This document shows, piece by piece, positions 42,123-51,091 of a stretch of 57,289 bases of DNA (within the stretch, counting starts at the first letter, position 1; each line of letters starts with the position of its first letter). The DNA comes from Bacteroidales bacterium. Its GTDB lineage: Bacteria > Bacteroidota > Bacteroidia > Bacteroidales > UBA932. The stretch is taken from NCBI GenBank assembly GCA_028691975.1, contig JAQUYF010000005.1, forward strand, positions 1 to 57,289, given 5' to 3'. The translations under genes and the position numbers were made by a program. A model generated the notes under the pieces. The model was not told the origin of the DNA. It did not search any database and saw nothing but the letters and a program-made list of their open reading frames with translations.

Positions 42123-43661
42123 ATGATTGTTGTTTATGATGAGGCTTTGACCTTAGAGGATGTTGAGAATCTTGTTTTTAACGGTGCAAAGCTTGAACTT
42201 TCCGATGGTGCTCGGCAGAGAGTGTCGAGGAGTTTCGATTTTTTGAAGACCTTTTCTTCAGACAAAATTATTTACGGAATTAATACCGGATTCGGTCCGA
42301 TGGCGCAGTATCGCGTTACGGATGAGCATCTGTCTCAACTCCAGTATAATATCATTAGAAGCCACTCTTGCGGGGCCGGTGAGCCTCTTGCAGATATTTT
42401 TGTAAAGGCAGCAATGATCGCCAGGGTAGGTTCTCTGATTCAGGGTTATTCAGGTATACATCTTTCGGCTGTAAATCTTCTTGTAGAATTTATCAATCGT
42501 GGAATTTATCCTTTCGTTCCGCAGCACGGCAGCGTTGGGGCCAGTGGCGACTTGGTGCAGTTGGCCCATATAGCTCTTTGCCTTATAGGTGAAGGGAAAG
42601 TTCATTACAATGGAGAGTGGATTCAGACTTCAAAGGTGATGGAGAAGGAGGGGCTTAAGCCGATGGGGGTTTTTGTCCGTGAAGGACTCTGCATTACAAA
42701 TGGTACCTCTGTCATGACAGGTATCGGCCTTATCAATCTGATATATGCCAAAAGACTTCTCGGCTGGAGTGTAAGTGCATCTGCCATGATCAATGAAGTG
42801 GTCTCTTCATACGGAGATTTTATGTCTGAACATCTTAATGCGGCCAAACATCATACCGGTCAACAGAAAGTAGCGGCTGCTATCTCTTCACTTGTGGACG
42901 GAAGCAAATTGATCAGGGACAGGACTGTGGAGCTTTATGCCTGCAAACATGCCGATGTCAAGACCTTTGAGACAAAAATACAGCCGTTTTACTCTCTGCG
43001 CTGTGTTCCTCAGATATTGGGACCTGTATATGACACACTTGCAAGTGCTCAGCAGATATTGGTAGATGAGTTGAATTCGGCTTGTGACAATCCTATTGTG
43101 GATTATCGCACTGAAAATGTGTATCACGGAGGTAACTTCCATGGTGACTATGTCTCTTTGGAGATGGATAAGGTTAAGATTGCCATGACGAGAGTGGCTA
43201 TGTTGACCGAGCGTCAGCTTAACTATATTTTCCATGACAAGATTAATGAACTTCTTCCCCCGTTTGTCAATCTCGGAGTGCTTGGGCTTAACTACGGGCT
43301 TCAGGCTGCTCAGTTTACGGCAACTTCTACAACGGCGGAGTGTCAGACACTTTCAATGCCTAATTATGTACACAGTATTCCTAATAACAATGATAATCAG
43401 GATATTGTAAGTATGGGTACAAATTCCGCACTCATTACCGAGAGGGTGATAGACAATGGGTATCAGGTCATGGCGATTGACATTATGGCCTTGGTACAGG
43501 CAGTTGACTGTCTGAAAAACGAAGACAAACTGTCACCGAGAGCAAAAAAGACTTATGATGAAGTAAGGGCAATGGTTCCTGTCTTCATAGAAGATACACC
43601 TAAGTACGAGGAGATCGAGAAGCTAATTAACTATTTGAAACACAGTAAAGTAGAACTATGA
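42123..43661 (+). CDS. Aromatic amino acid ammonia-lyase (HAL/TAL family)
   Basis: The 512-residue enzyme has the MIO cofactor triad Ala-Ser-Gly (residues 140-142, in GSVGASGDLVQL) and the catalytic Tyr51 in YGINTGFG. It eliminates ammonia from an aromatic amino acid. The two selectivity residues are Ser80-His81 (IIRSHSCG), the pair seen in histidine lyases, whereas classical TALs have His-Leu. Genes for histidine catabolism are absent. As the first gene of a flexirubin-type polyene cluster, where TAL makes the 4-coumaroyl starter, a tyrosine lyase is the most likely role, but substrate needs testing. It overlaps the ketoreductase by 4 bp. Confidence 0.88.
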   Translation: MIVVYDEALTLEDVENLVFNGAKLELSDGARQRVSRSFDFLKTFSSDKIIYGINTGFGPMAQYRVTDEHLSQLQYNIIRSHSCGAGEPLADIFVKAAMIARVGSLIQGYSGIHLSAVNLLVEFINRGIYPFVPQHGSVGASGDLVQLAHIALCLIGEGKVHYNGEWIQTSKVMEKEGLKPMGVFVREGLCITNGTSVMTGIGLINLIYAKRLLGWSVSASAMINEVVSSYGDFMSEHLNAAKHHTGQQKVAAAISSLVDGSKLIRDRTVELYACKHADVKTFETKIQPFYSLRCVPQILGPVYDTLASAQQILVDELNSACDNPIVDYRTENVYHGGNFHGDYVSLEMDKVKIAMTRVAMLTERQLNYIFHDKINELLPPFVNLGVLGLNYGLQAAQFTATSTTAECQTLSMPNYVHSIPNNNDNQDIVSMGTNSALITERVIDNGYQVMAIDIMALVQAVDCLKNEDKLSPRAKKTYDEVRAMVPVFIEDTPKYEEIEKLINYLKHSKVEL

Positions 43662-44386
43662 CTTATGCGCTTGTAACCGGTGGATCACGTGGTATAGGGA
43701 GAGCTATATGCATACAGCTTGCCCGTGACGGATATGCAGTAATTATTAACTATGTCAATAATGCGGAAGCTGCACGGCAGACGAAGCTGCTTGTCGAAGA
43801 GGCAGGCGGCGTTGCAGAGTTGTTGAAGTTTGACGTCTCCAACAAGGAAGAGGTGGATACCTGCCTTGAAAAGTGGGAAGATGAGCATCCGGAAGATTTT
43901 ATTTCTGTTCTTGTCAATAATGCGGGAATTCGTCAGGATGCCGTAATGATATTTATGCAGGACAGTCAGTGGAAGGATGTGATTGATACCACTTTAAATG
44001 GATTTTTCTTTGTTACGCGTCGCGTTCTGAAGGGAATGCTTACAAAGCGTCGTGGCAGGGTGATTAATATCGTTTCCCTCTCCGGACAGAAAGGACTTCC
44101 GGGACAGACTAATTATTCCGCTGCAAAAGCGGCTCTGATTGGGGCGACCAAAGCACTGGCGCAGGAGATTGGGGCAAGAAAGGTGACCGTAAACGCAGTG
44201 GCGCCGGGTTATGTGGAGACTGATATGACAAAAGATTTGGATCAGAATGCCTTGAAAAGCATGATCCCTCTCGGACGATTTGGAAAGCCGGAAGAGATTG
44301 CTTATTTGGTGAGCTTTCTCGCTTCAGATAAGGCTTCGTACATTACAGGTGAAACCATCTCCATTAACGGAGGTATATATACTTAA
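43658..44386 (+). CDS. 3-oxoacyl-ACP reductase (FabG-like)
   Basis: The 242-residue short-chain dehydrogenase has the NADPH motif TGGSRGIGRAI, NNAGIRQD, and the catalytic Ser-Tyr-Lys (SLSG and YSAAKAAL), ending ITGETISINGGIYT. It fits a ketoreductase that reduces the beta-keto intermediate each round of polyene extension. It overlaps the lyase by ATGA and is 5 bp before the first ketosynthase, so it belongs to the cluster rather than to primary fatty acid synthesis. Confidence 0.93.
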   Translation: MTYALVTGGSRGIGRAICIQLARDGYAVIINYVNNAEAARQTKLLVEEAGGVAELLKFDVSNKEEVDTCLEKWEDEHPEDFISVLVNNAGIRQDAVMIFMQDSQWKDVIDTTLNGFFFVTRRVLKGMLTKRRGRVINIVSLSGQKGLPGQTNYSAAKAALIGATKALAQEIGARKVTVNAVAPGYVETDMTKDLDQNALKSMIPLGRFGKPEEIAYLVSFLASDKASYITGETISINGGIYT

Positions 44387-44391
44387 ATACT

Positions 44392-45609
44392 ATGAGAAGA
44401 GTCGTAATCACGGGAATGGGCATTTATTCCTGCATCGGGACAACTCTTGAGCAGGTAAGAGAGTCTCTTTACAATGGAACGTCAGGTATAGGAATAGATC
44501 CTGAAAGAAAAGAGTTCGGGTACAGGTCGCCTCTGACAGGTATTGTCAGCAGACCTGCACTGAAAGGTTTGCTGGACCGCAGGTTGCGCAGTTCGTTGGC
44601 AGAGGAGTGCGAATATGCATTTATGGCCACGAAAGATGCTTTCGCAGATAGTGGAATTGACGCAGATTATCTCGATAATAACGAGGTCGGAATCTTTTAT
44701 GGCAATGACTCTACGGCTAAGGCTGTTATCGAATCGAATGACACAGTCAGAGCGAATAAGGATACGATGATGGTGGGTTCCGGCTCGATATTTCAGTCGA
44801 TGAACTCTACCGTGACAATGAATCTTTCTACAATTTTCAAGCTAAGGGGAGTTAATATTACAGTCAGTGCGGCCTGTGCAAGTGGATCGCACTCTATCGG
44901 GTTGGGGTTGATGTTTATACGTCACGGCTTGCAGGATATGGTGGTTTGCGGAGGGGCGCAAGAGACCAATCTCTATTCGATGGAGAGTTTTGACGGACTC
45001 AGCGCATTTTCCGTAAGGACAGATGATCCAACCAGGGCTTCACGTCCGTTTGATGCAGGGAGGGACGGTCTTGTACCGAGTGGTGGTGCAGCTACCGTGA
45101 TATTGGAGGAGTATGAACATGCTCTCAAAAGGGGAGCCAAAATATATGGAGAGGTGGCAGGATACGGCTTCTCTTCTAACGGTGGAAATATCTCTCAGCC
45201 GAGCGACGTCGGATGCGAGATAGCTATGAGTCGTGCGATGGCAGATGCAGGCGTAATGGCTGACGGGATAGATTATGTCAACGCACATGCCACATCTACT
45301 CCGCAGGGAGACGCATTTGAAGCAATGGCTTTGGATCGGCTTTTTGCTGCTCATAATACGCCGATCAGTTCTACCAAGTCCATGACAGGACACGAATGTT
45401 GGATGGCCGGCGCAAGCGAAATAGTCTATTCAATGCTTATGATGCAAAATTCGTTTGTGGCGCCAAATATCAATTTTGAGCGTCCGGACGAGTATTCTAA
45501 AAATTTGAATATTGCTGTCAAGACAATTGGCAGGAAGATAGATACATTTCTTTCAAATTCATTCGGGTTTGGAGGGACCAACAGTGCAATAGTTGTTAAA
45601 AAAATATAA
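44392..45609 (+). CDS. Beta-ketoacyl-ACP synthase (FabF-like), cluster KS 1
   Basis: The 405-residue thiolase-fold KS has all three catalytic residues: Cys162 in SAACASGSHS, His in NAHATSTPQGD and His in KSMTGHECWMAG. In a decarboxylating condensation the two histidines activate malonyl-ACP and Cys carries the growing chain. It precedes the first ACP by 11 bp and is likely dedicated to the polyene. It resembles the FabF-like KS (ApeR-type role) found in aryl-polyene clusters, but a letter-by-letter match is not claimed. Confidence 0.92.
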   Translation: MRRVVITGMGIYSCIGTTLEQVRESLYNGTSGIGIDPERKEFGYRSPLTGIVSRPALKGLLDRRLRSSLAEECEYAFMATKDAFADSGIDADYLDNNEVGIFYGNDSTAKAVIESNDTVRANKDTMMVGSGSIFQSMNSTVTMNLSTIFKLRGVNITVSAACASGSHSIGLGLMFIRHGLQDMVVCGGAQETNLYSMESFDGLSAFSVRTDDPTRASRPFDAGRDGLVPSGGAATVILEEYEHALKRGAKIYGEVAGYGFSSNGGNISQPSDVGCEIAMSRAMADAGVMADGIDYVNAHATSTPQGDAFEAMALDRLFAAHNTPISSTKSMTGHECWMAGASEIVYSMLMMQNSFVAPNINFERPDEYSKNLNIAVKTIGRKIDTFLSNSFGFGGTNSAIVVKKI

Positions 45610-45620
45610 ATCAATGCTTT

Positions 45621-45863
45621 ATGAGTAGAGAAGAGATTATAGAGAAAGTTAATGATTTTCTAATTGATGAGATCGAAATTGATTCTGATCTGATAAAAGA
45701 GGATGCTCTCTTGAAAGATGATTTGAAGATTGACAGTCTTGATTTTGTCGACATTGTGGTTATCGTTCAGCGTGTTTTCGGGTTTAAAATGAAGCCTGAG
45801 GATATGGGACCGGTAAAGACACTGTCACAGTTTTATGATTATATAGAAGCAAAAACGAAATAG
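45621..45863 (+). CDS. Acyl carrier protein 1
   Basis: The 80-residue helical, acidic protein has the phosphopantetheine Ser39 in LKIDSLDFVDI. It would hold the growing chain as a thioester. It lies 11 bp after KS 1. A second ACP of different sequence is encoded at 48643-48900, as in aryl-polyene clusters that use two carriers. Confidence 0.93.
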   Translation: MSREEIIEKVNDFLIDEIEIDSDLIKEDALLKDDLKIDSLDFVDIVVIVQRVFGFKMKPEDMGPVKTLSQFYDYIEAKTK

Positions 45864-46020
45864 CGGTGGCCGGACGCTGAGATGATGTGACTGTTTGTGG
45901 TTAGGAGTTAATTCCGGGGCCGCAATTTGCGTGATAGTATGCCTAAGAGCTTGGGGATGCGGAGACAAAGTATCCTTGCCTGGTTTAATTTTTGCAACTT
46001 TTGAAAACGGACGAGTAGAT

Positions 46021-46455
46021 ATGGATTGTACGCAGATAGACATTTTGGAGTTGTTGCCGCAGAAGCCGCCTTTTGTGATGGTGGATTTGTTGTTGAGTAT
46101 TACTCAGCAGGTCTCCGTCACCCGACTGACTCTCAAAGAGGATAATCTTTTTTGTGAGAACGGTGAGCTGTGTGATACAGGACTTATGGAAAATGTGGCT
46201 CAGAGTTGTGCCGCCCGCATTGGATATGTGAACAAGATAATTGAAGGAGATACGGTTAAGATAGGGGTTATTGGTGCTATTCGGGATTTTGTGGTCGAGG
46301 AGTTGCCTAAAGTTGGAGAAGTAATCGATACTGAGATAGTTGTCCTCGAAGAGGTATTTAATATGACACTCGTTGAGGCTAAGGTGCGTATTGAGGATAG
46401 AGTTGTGGCTTCGTGTAAGATGAAGATCTCGCTAACCGATATTGATGGTGAATAA
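46021..46455 (+). CDS. FabZ/ApeP-like hot-dog protein with Gln replacing the usual His
   Basis: From the ATG at 46021 the product is 144 residues, with a hot-dog fold that begins LELLPQKPPFVMVD. In FabZ dehydratases this segment reads LLPHRxPF with His as the general base; here position 14 is Gln. Later, ENVAQSCAARIGY matches the FabZ helix without the typical Glu. The protein may therefore be inactive on its own. In aryl-polyene pathways two dissimilar dehydratase subunits have been described as partners, so this could be the non-catalytic one. A TTG start at 45895 would add 42 residues of unconserved sequence and is rejected. A 157-bp spacer precedes it. Confidence 0.8.
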   Translation: MDCTQIDILELLPQKPPFVMVDLLLSITQQVSVTRLTLKEDNLFCENGELCDTGLMENVAQSCAARIGYVNKIIEGDTVKIGVIGAIRDFVVEELPKVGEVIDTEIVVLEEVFNMTLVEAKVRIEDRVVASCKMKISLTDIDGE

Positions 46456-46457
46456 TT

Positions 46458-46880
46458 ATGGAAAAAAAGATATTGACAGCATCCAGGGAGATTGATGTTC
46501 GCTTTTGCGAGGTTGATTCCATGTGCATTGTGTGGCATGGCTCATACGTGAAGTATTTTGAAGATGCGAGAGAGGCTTTCGGACTCAAATATGGCCTGGA
46601 TTATCTCACGATATTCAACAATGGCTATTATGCTCCGCTTGTGGATATGCACTATGAGTTTAAGTCTCCGCTGGTTTACGGCAAAAAGGCCCGGATCGTT
46701 ATTAACTACCATCCGTGCGCCGCTGCCAAGATTGTGTTTGAGTATGAAATATATTCTGTTGAGGATGATGTACTTATTGCCACAGGCAAGACTACTCAGG
46801 TTTTTTTGGACAAGCAGTATAAACTCGTATTGTACAACCCTCCATTTTACGATGAGTGGAAAAAGAAAATGAATTTATAG
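46458..46880 (+). CDS. 4-hydroxybenzoyl-CoA-thioesterase-like hot-dog protein
   Basis: The 140-residue single hot-dog protein has the 4HBT pattern: VRFCEVDSMCIVWHGSYVKYFEDAREAF, with the catalytic Asp in the EVDSM segment. Such enzymes hydrolyse acyl-CoA or acyl-ACP thioesters. In the polyene cluster it could release or proofread the chain on an ACP. It is 2 bp after the ApeP-like gene and abuts the next ketosynthase with no spacing. Confidence 0.87.
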   Translation: MEKKILTASREIDVRFCEVDSMCIVWHGSYVKYFEDAREAFGLKYGLDYLTIFNNGYYAPLVDMHYEFKSPLVYGKKARIVINYHPCAAAKIVFEYEIYSVEDDVLIATGKTTQVFLDKQYKLVLYNPPFYDEWKKKMNL

Positions 46881-48026
46881 ATGATAGCTGCACTTGGAGA
46901 TAATATAGTTTGCGGACTCGGCTTTTCTTCGGAAGAGGTCTATGCATCTGTGAAAAAAGGCATTGGCGGAGTTAAGAGGTATGAAGGTACTTTCGGACTT
47001 CCGGATCCTTTTATGGCTTCTCTGATAGCCGATGAGGCTCTTGACAGCGCATTTGCAGATTTGGGACGCGGTGCGGCAGGCGATTATACCAAGTTTGAAA
47101 AGGCTATTATCCTTTCCGCTTCCAAAGCTATCGCGCAGGCAGGTATTGATGCTTCCCACAAGAGAGTACTTTTTATACTTTCTACTACCAAGGGAAATGT
47201 AGATCTGCTTGAGCATGAGAATTATGATCGTCAGAAGGTGACATTATGGCACTCGGCAGGCTTGCTGGCGGGATGGTTTGGTAATACAAATGAACCTGTT
47301 GTGGTATCCAATGCCTGTATTTCGGGATTGTGTGCCCAAATTACTGCCCAAAGAATGATAGAAAGCGGCAGCTACGATGCCGTAGTCGTGGTGGGATGCG
47401 ATATGCTTTCCAAATTTGTAATTTCGGGATTTCACTCCTTTAAAGCACTTTCCGATACAGAGTGTAGACCGTTTGATGCTTTGCGGACAGGCCTTAATTT
47501 GGGTGAAGCTGCAGCTACGATTGTATATTCGGCATCGGACAATGTTGCCGGAGGCTGCGCCAAAATGCTTTGCGGAGCAATATGCAATGACGCTAACCAT
47601 ATTTCAGGGCCATCCCGGACAGCTGAAGGTCTTAACAATGCGTTGCAAGCCGTACTTCAGGTGCGTCCTGCGGACAAAATAGCTTTTGTAAATGCGCATG
47701 GTACCGCTACCTTGTACAATGATGAGATGGAGTCGATAGCTCTTTCCAGATCTGGGTTGAGCAGTGTTCCCGTCAACAGTCTGAAGGCGATATTCGGACA
47801 TACGCTCGGCGCGGCCGGCATACTTGAGACGATTATTTCCACAATGTCGTTGAAGAAACGGAAAGTGTTGGGTAGCAGGGGATTTGAAAGATCAGGTGTC
47901 TCATGCGAGGTAAATATTTCTGCCGAGGAAAGGGATATTACGGATGATACAAAGTCTTGTTTTATAAAGATGATGTCCGGGTTTGGAGGAAGCAATGCAG
48001 CAATAATAATGGAGGTGGGGCAATGA
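46881..48026 (+). CDS. Beta-ketoacyl-ACP synthase, cluster KS 2
   Basis: The 381-residue protein has the KS fold with intact residues: Cys146 in VVSNACISGLCAQ, His in NAHGTATLYND and His in KAIFGHTLGAAG. The N-terminus is shortened compared with FabF and starts MIAALGDNIVCGLG, without the VVITG strand. It overlaps by ATGA with a small KS-like protein lacking Cys, suggesting an active/inactive pair. Substrate is unknown; it may load or extend the aryl starter or synthesise the lipid part. Confidence 0.87.
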   Translation: MIAALGDNIVCGLGFSSEEVYASVKKGIGGVKRYEGTFGLPDPFMASLIADEALDSAFADLGRGAAGDYTKFEKAIILSASKAIAQAGIDASHKRVLFILSTTKGNVDLLEHENYDRQKVTLWHSAGLLAGWFGNTNEPVVVSNACISGLCAQITAQRMIESGSYDAVVVVGCDMLSKFVISGFHSFKALSDTECRPFDALRTGLNLGEAAATIVYSASDNVAGGCAKMLCGAICNDANHISGPSRTAEGLNNALQAVLQVRPADKIAFVNAHGTATLYNDEMESIALSRSGLSSVPVNSLKAIFGHTLGAAGILETIISTMSLKKRKVLGSRGFERSGVSCEVNISAEERDITDDTKSCFIKMMSGFGGSNAAIIMEVGQ

Positions 48027-48640
48027 TAAAGATAGCTGCATATACAAGGATCACCAATCGGTCGGTTGTGCTCAACGGCGAGAAGATATTTACCGCTAAG
48101 GGTGAAAACAGCCTTAATTTGACCGAATTGTATAGGAACAGAGGTATTGACTACCCCAAGTTCTTTAAGATGGATAATCTTGCCAAAAGTGGCTTTTTAG
48201 GGGCCGAGCTTGCTCTCAGGACTCTTGGTTTAGACACGGTTACACCAAAAAAGGGGACTGCAGTGATCTTTATGAATAGCAGCTCTTCTCTGGATGATGA
48301 CATCGCCTATCAACAGACTATTAAAAGTGGTGAGAACTACTTCCCGAGTCCGTCCGTTTTTGTCTATACTTTGGCAAATATCGTGACGGGAGAGGTGGCA
48401 ATACGCAACAAGATAATGGGGGAAAGTTCTTTTTATATCTTTGAAAAATTTTCTGCAAATAATATGCAAAGCATTATAGAACAGGCTTTTACTAATACTT
48501 CATTAGATATGGTCGTTTGCGGATGGGTGGAATATTTGCAGGGAGAGATGGATGTACTTGTGATGGCGGTTCAGCGTGACGTAGTTCGCGGCGATGAGTT
48601 TAATACATTGAATATTAATAAATTATACGATATTAAGTAA
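48023..48640 (+). CDS. Truncated ketosynthase-like protein without catalytic Cys
   Basis: The 205-residue protein starts at the ATG overlapping the KS 2 stop codon. It keeps part of the N-terminal KS fold (TAVIFMNSSSSLDDD, NYFPSPSVFVYTLANIVTGEVAIRN), but the place where Cys would be, IMGESSFYIFE, has Ser. The second half of the KS fold with both His is missing. It is only half the length of a KS and is not obviously a broken gene: it has a coupled start and normal stop, 2 bp before ACP 2. It may act as a chain-length-factor-like partner for KS 2. Confidence 0.75.
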   Translation: MIKIAAYTRITNRSVVLNGEKIFTAKGENSLNLTELYRNRGIDYPKFFKMDNLAKSGFLGAELALRTLGLDTVTPKKGTAVIFMNSSSSLDDDIAYQQTIKSGENYFPSPSVFVYTLANIVTGEVAIRNKIMGESSFYIFEKFSANNMQSIIEQAFTNTSLDMVVCGWVEYLQGEMDVLVMAVQRDVVRGDEFNTLNINKLYDIK

Positions 48641-48642
48641 TT

Positions 48643-48900
48643 ATGGAACAATTGATTTTAGATCTGAAACAGCAAATTATTGAAGTACTTAATCTTGAGG
48701 ACGTTAAGCCTGAAGATATTGATGAAAACGCCTCATTGTTCGGGGAAGGACTTGGGCTTGATTCTATCGATGCCCTCGAGCTTATTGTACTGATGGAGAA
48801 AAATTATGGAATTAAGTTGAGAGATCCTTCTCAAGGCAAACAGATTTTCACATCCGTAAAGACAATGGCTGAATACGTAGCTGCTAACAGAACAAAATAA
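48643..48900 (+). CDS. Acyl carrier protein 2
   Basis: The 85-residue acidic protein carries the phosphopantetheine Ser41 in GLGLDSIDALELIVL. The extra GL repeats before the Ser and the DPSQGKQIF loop separate it from ACP 1 and resemble the second ACP of aryl-polyene clusters. It overlaps by one base with KS 3 (TAATG), so the pair is probably co-translated. Confidence 0.92.
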   Translation: MEQLILDLKQQIIEVLNLEDVKPEDIDENASLFGEGLGLDSIDALELIVLMEKNYGIKLRDPSQGKQIFTSVKTMAEYVAANRTK

Positions 48901-50099
48901 TGAAAATATGTGTTACGGGGATAGGGATAATATCTGCCTTGGGAAGAGGCAGAGAGGCAACGTACGCCTCTTTGCTCTCCGAAAAGTCAAATATTGCTCC
49001 CTTGCGTCACTTTAAGACAATTCACTCCGATTTGCTCTCAGCTGAGGTTAGAGAGACAAATGAGGAGTTGATTGCTCTAATGGGAGGTGACATAAAAGAG
49101 CCTACCACCCGTACATCGCTGCTTGGCATGGTCGCACTTGACCAGGCATACAAAGAGGCTGAAATAGAGGAAAACAGGCCTGAAAGTATTGCTTTTATAT
49201 CCGGAACTACCGTTGGTGGAATGGATAAAAGCGAGCAGTACTATCGGGATTTTTTGGATAACAATTCCAGAAACGAATATATTGCCACACATGATTGCGG
49301 TACATGCAGCGAGATGACTGCCGAAAGGTACGGAAAGTTCGATATCATGACGACTATCTCAACTGCCTGCTCATCGGCGGCTAATGCCGTTATTCTCGGT
49401 GCAAACCTGTTAAAGACGGGTAGAGTGAAGATGGCAATTGTCGGAGGAAGCGAGTGTATCACTAAGTTTCATCTTAACGGCTTTAATACTCTGCGTATCC
49501 TGGATAAAGAGCCGTGCCGACCGTTTGACGCAACGCGTGCCGGTTTGAATTTGGGAGAAGGTGCCGCATATTTAGTATTGGAAAGTGAAGAGTCCGCTTT
49601 AGAGAGGGGAGTCGTTCCGCAATGCATTTTGGCAGGTTATGCCAATGCATGTGATGCCCACCACCAGACAGCTTCTTCGGATGACGGAGATGGCGCATAT
49701 CGCGCAATGAACGGAGCTCTCTGCAGTGCTTCTCTCCGCCCTGCAGATATTGACTATATCAACGCACACGGCACCGGTACGGTCAACAATGACCTAAGCG
49801 AAGGCATTGCGATCTCAAGACTTTTTGCAGGGCATATACCTCAGGTCTCTTCCACGAAAGCATTTACCGGACATACTACCAGTGCTTCCGGAAGTGTAGA
49901 GGCGGTGATTTCAATCCTTGCGATTGAACATAATTTTCTTCCGGTCAATCTCAGATTTAAGGAGCGTATTGAAGGGTTATCCTTCTCTCCTGTGACTAAT
50001 GCTCACCAAAAGGTGGCAATCAACAATGTGATGACAAACTCTTTCGGCTTTGGCGGGAATGATTCGTCTTTAATATTTTCAAGATATAAAAAAGGCTGA
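48900..50099 (+). CDS. Beta-ketoacyl-ACP synthase, cluster KS 3
   Basis: The 399-residue KS has the full catalytic set: Cys157 in TISTACSSAANAV, His in NAHGTGTVNND and His in KAFTGHTTSASG. It starts within the ACP 2 stop. It is followed 2 bp later by a KS-like protein without Cys (50102-51091), the typical arrangement of an active ketosynthase with its chain-length factor in type II polyketide and aryl-polyene systems. It is therefore the best candidate for the main chain-extending enzyme. Confidence 0.92.
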   Translation: MKICVTGIGIISALGRGREATYASLLSEKSNIAPLRHFKTIHSDLLSAEVRETNEELIALMGGDIKEPTTRTSLLGMVALDQAYKEAEIEENRPESIAFISGTTVGGMDKSEQYYRDFLDNNSRNEYIATHDCGTCSEMTAERYGKFDIMTTISTACSSAANAVILGANLLKTGRVKMAIVGGSECITKFHLNGFNTLRILDKEPCRPFDATRAGLNLGEGAAYLVLESEESALERGVVPQCILAGYANACDAHHQTASSDDGDGAYRAMNGALCSASLRPADIDYINAHGTGTVNNDLSEGIAISRLFAGHIPQVSSTKAFTGHTTSASGSVEAVISILAIEHNFLPVNLRFKERIEGLSFSPVTNAHQKVAINNVMTNSFGFGGNDSSLIFSRYKKG

Positions 50100-50101
50100 C
50101 T

Positions 50102-51091
50102 ATGGGAGTATTTATTCAATCATCTGCGCAAATATCTATCCAGGAGCCACTTTGTAACAATTATGTTACAAAGCCTGTTTTGCACGATGAGCCTTATGTA
50201 CGGGCTATTGAATGTGACTACAAAGCCTTTATTGACCCTATTTCGGCAAGAAGAATGGGGAAGATACTTAAGCGTGCTATTGCCGTATCTGTAACGGCAC
50301 TCAAGGCCTCAAATGTTACGATGCCGGATGCGGTGATTACAGGTACGGGACTTGGATGCATTGAGAATACTGAGAAGTTTCTCTCGGCAATGACCATGGA
50401 GGGAGAGGAGTTTTTACAGCCCGCCTTCTTTATCAATTCGACTCACAATACTATTAGTTCACAGGTGGCAATTTACTTAAAGTGCCACGGCTATAATAAT
50501 ACATACTCTCATCGGGGAATCTCTTTTGAGAGTGCATTAATGGATGCCTTTATGCAGTTTGAGACGGGGAGTGCAGCCTCGGCTCTCGTAGGTGGAGATG
50601 ATGAGATGACACCCGGCTATTTTGCCCTTTTGGACAAATTAAATTATTGGAAAAAGTCTGCCGGAGGGCCCGGGGCGATGGCAGGAGAGACAGCTGTGGC
50701 TTTTGTGCTGTCGAATGAGGTTTCGCCTGTGGAGTTGTCAGGGGTTGAGATACTGTTCAAACCTACTGCGGATGAGATGAATCGGCGATTGACGGCTATG
50801 TGTGAACGCAGAGGTATTTCCATAGGTGATATTGACGCTATTTTTGTCGGCAGGAGCGGTGACGTGGATGGAGATCGGATCTATGATGCATTTTGCGGGA
50901 AGTTTTTCCCGGACAGGGAACAGTTTACATGGAAAAAACTTTTCGGTGAATCCTTTACATCTCCGGCGATGGGCATGTATGTTGCTGATGAGTTACTCCG
51001 AAGCGACAGAAAGCCGTTGTTAAAGCACGTATTGGTTTATAACCATTTTCAAAATAAAGATCATTCACTAATACTGTTGTCAAAATGCTAA
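50102..51091 (+). CDS. Chain-length-factor-like ketosynthase homologue (no Cys)
   Basis: The 329-residue protein retains the overall KS path (AVITGTGLGCIENTEKFL, FINSTHNTISSQVAIYL, SALVGGDDEMTPGY) but the nucleophile region reads THRG-like SHRGISFESAL, with no Cys. The C-terminal segment with catalytic His is also not conserved. This fits a decarboxylation-incompetent chain-length factor that forms a heterodimer with KS 3. The start overlaps nothing; it follows KS 3 by 2 bp, and the end overlaps the small membrane protein gene by 7 bp. Confidence 0.82.
   Translation: MGVFIQSSAQISIQEPLCNNYVTKPVLHDEPYVRAIECDYKAFIDPISARRMGKILKRAIAVSVTALKASNVTMPDAVITGTGLGCIENTEKFLSAMTMEGEEFLQPAFFINSTHNTISSQVAIYLKCHGYNNTYSHRGISFESALMDAFMQFETGSAASALVGGDDEMTPGYFALLDKLNYWKKSAGGPGAMAGETAVAFVLSNEVSPVELSGVEILFKPTADEMNRRLTAMCERRGISIGDIDAIFVGRSGDVDGDRIYDAFCGKFFPDREQFTWKKLFGESFTSPAMGMYVADELLRSDRKPLLKHVLVYNHFQNKDHSLILLSKC

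Noticed and set aside
42123-43661. HutH for histidine degradation
   Set aside because: No hutU, hutI or formimidoyltransferase genes adjoin it, and it shares an ATGA overlap with the polyene ketoreductase. The Ser-His pair keeps some doubt, noted in findings.
45895-46020. N-terminal extension of the ApeP-like gene from a TTG codon
   Set aside because: It adds 42 residues with no family similarity; the ATG at 46021 matches the usual length of FabZ-like proteins.
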